This document shows positions 63,880 through 64,000 of a DNA stretch of 64,000 nucleotides, piece after piece. The stretch comes from Parabacteroides goldsteinii DSM 19448 = WAL 12034. Its GTDB lineage: Bacteria; Bacteroidota; Bacteroidia; Bacteroidales; Tannerellaceae. A model generated the notes under the pieces. That model saw only the letters and a list, made by a program, of their open reading frames with translations, had not been told where the DNA came from and ran no database searches. The number at the start of each line of letters is the position of its first letter. Position 1 is the first letter of the stretch. The stretch lies in NCBI RefSeq assembly GCF_000969835.1, contig NZ_KQ033913.1, positions 1,765,144 to 1,829,143 on the forward strand, written 5' to 3'. A program made the position numbers and the translations under genes.

Positions 63880-64000
63880 GATGTAAAATCGTTTCCCAAA
63901 CCGGGAAAGCATCTTACAAGGGTGTAAAGTCGTTTCCCAAACCGGGAAAGCACTTTGCAAGGGTGTAAAGCCGTTTCCCAAACCGGGAAAGCACTTTGCA
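63880..64000. repeat. tandem 41-bp hairpin repeats upstream of the DUF6261-like gene
   Basis: Three units with an exact period of 41 bases (TGTAAA begins at 63882, 63923 and 63964), running off the right edge. Each unit is nearly self-complementary over its whole length, with TTTCCC / GGGAAA as the inner arms and TGTAAAGT / CTTTGCA-type outer arms. Together they form a row of identical hairpins about 80 bases and more upstream of the gene read leftwards from 63798. More copies probably lie beyond the window. Confidence 0.85.

Noticed and set aside
63880..64000. CRISPR array
   Set aside because: Near-identical 41-bp units abut one another with no variable spacers.

Overview
The window looks like chromosome from a gut Bacteroidales bacterium, most probably Parabacteroides. 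Many genes are preceded by the Bacteroidetes -7 element TAnnTTTG, ribosome binding sites are mostly weak and AT-rich, and typical Bacteroidales families occur (HU-like proteins, BRO-N proteins, DUF4422, PF09820 ATPases, a type IX secretion sorting tail). This assignment comes from gene content and promoter style, not from a database match.

Positions 1-22866 hold a surface-polysaccharide locus read leftwards. In transcription order it has an initiating WecA-type transferase, an inserted ATPase gene and a toxin-antitoxin pair with a broken toxin, UDP-glucose dehydrogenase and UDP-xylose synthase, a three-gene set matching the Campylobacter phosphoramidate pathway (glutamine kinase, amidate hydrolase, cytidylyltransferase), a Wzx flippase, a LicD phosphotransferase, UDP-galactopyranose mutase, two glycosyltransferases, a Wzy polymerase, an ADP-heptose cassette (gmhA, gmhB, hldE) with a family 9 heptosyltransferase, a deoxyhypusine-synthase-like protein, a methyltransferase, and GDP-mannose 3,5-epimerase as one partial gene plus one diverged remnant. 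The predicted glycan could carry galactofuranose, xylose or glucuronate, heptose, an L-galactose-type sugar and a phosphoramidate group. Upstream of the locus (22931-23104) two near-palindromes flank a promoter that points away from the locus, the layout of an invertible on/off switch caught in the off state.

Positions 23362-38105 are ordinary chromosome: cobalamin adenosyltransferase, a flotillin/NfeD pair, an AlkD-like repair protein, cobyrinate diamide synthase, panB, a small outer-membrane barrel, a tandem acetyltransferase, an AlaX-type editing protein, a NEW3/ABC export operon, pgk and proS. A 170-bp element with 40-bp inverted arms lies between cobB and panB.

Positions 38152-54265 are accessory-like: two related AraC-type regulators around an outer-membrane barrel and a candidate structured RNA, an OmpA-type protein, a BRO-family cassette bounded by 16-bp inverted repeats, then a long rightward series of secreted, HU-like, zinc-ribbon and lipoprotein genes, mostly of unknown role.

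Positions 54359-64000 hold an alpha-L-rhamnosidase, an ATPase/DUF4435 protein, an ArnT-like membrane glycosyltransferase, a double-DUF1080 lipoprotein, a HAD phosphatase and a DUF6261-like gene. The last gene shares its C-terminal hexapeptide DRPEIE with the HU-like protein 16 kb away, and both genes have short tandem repeats upstream.
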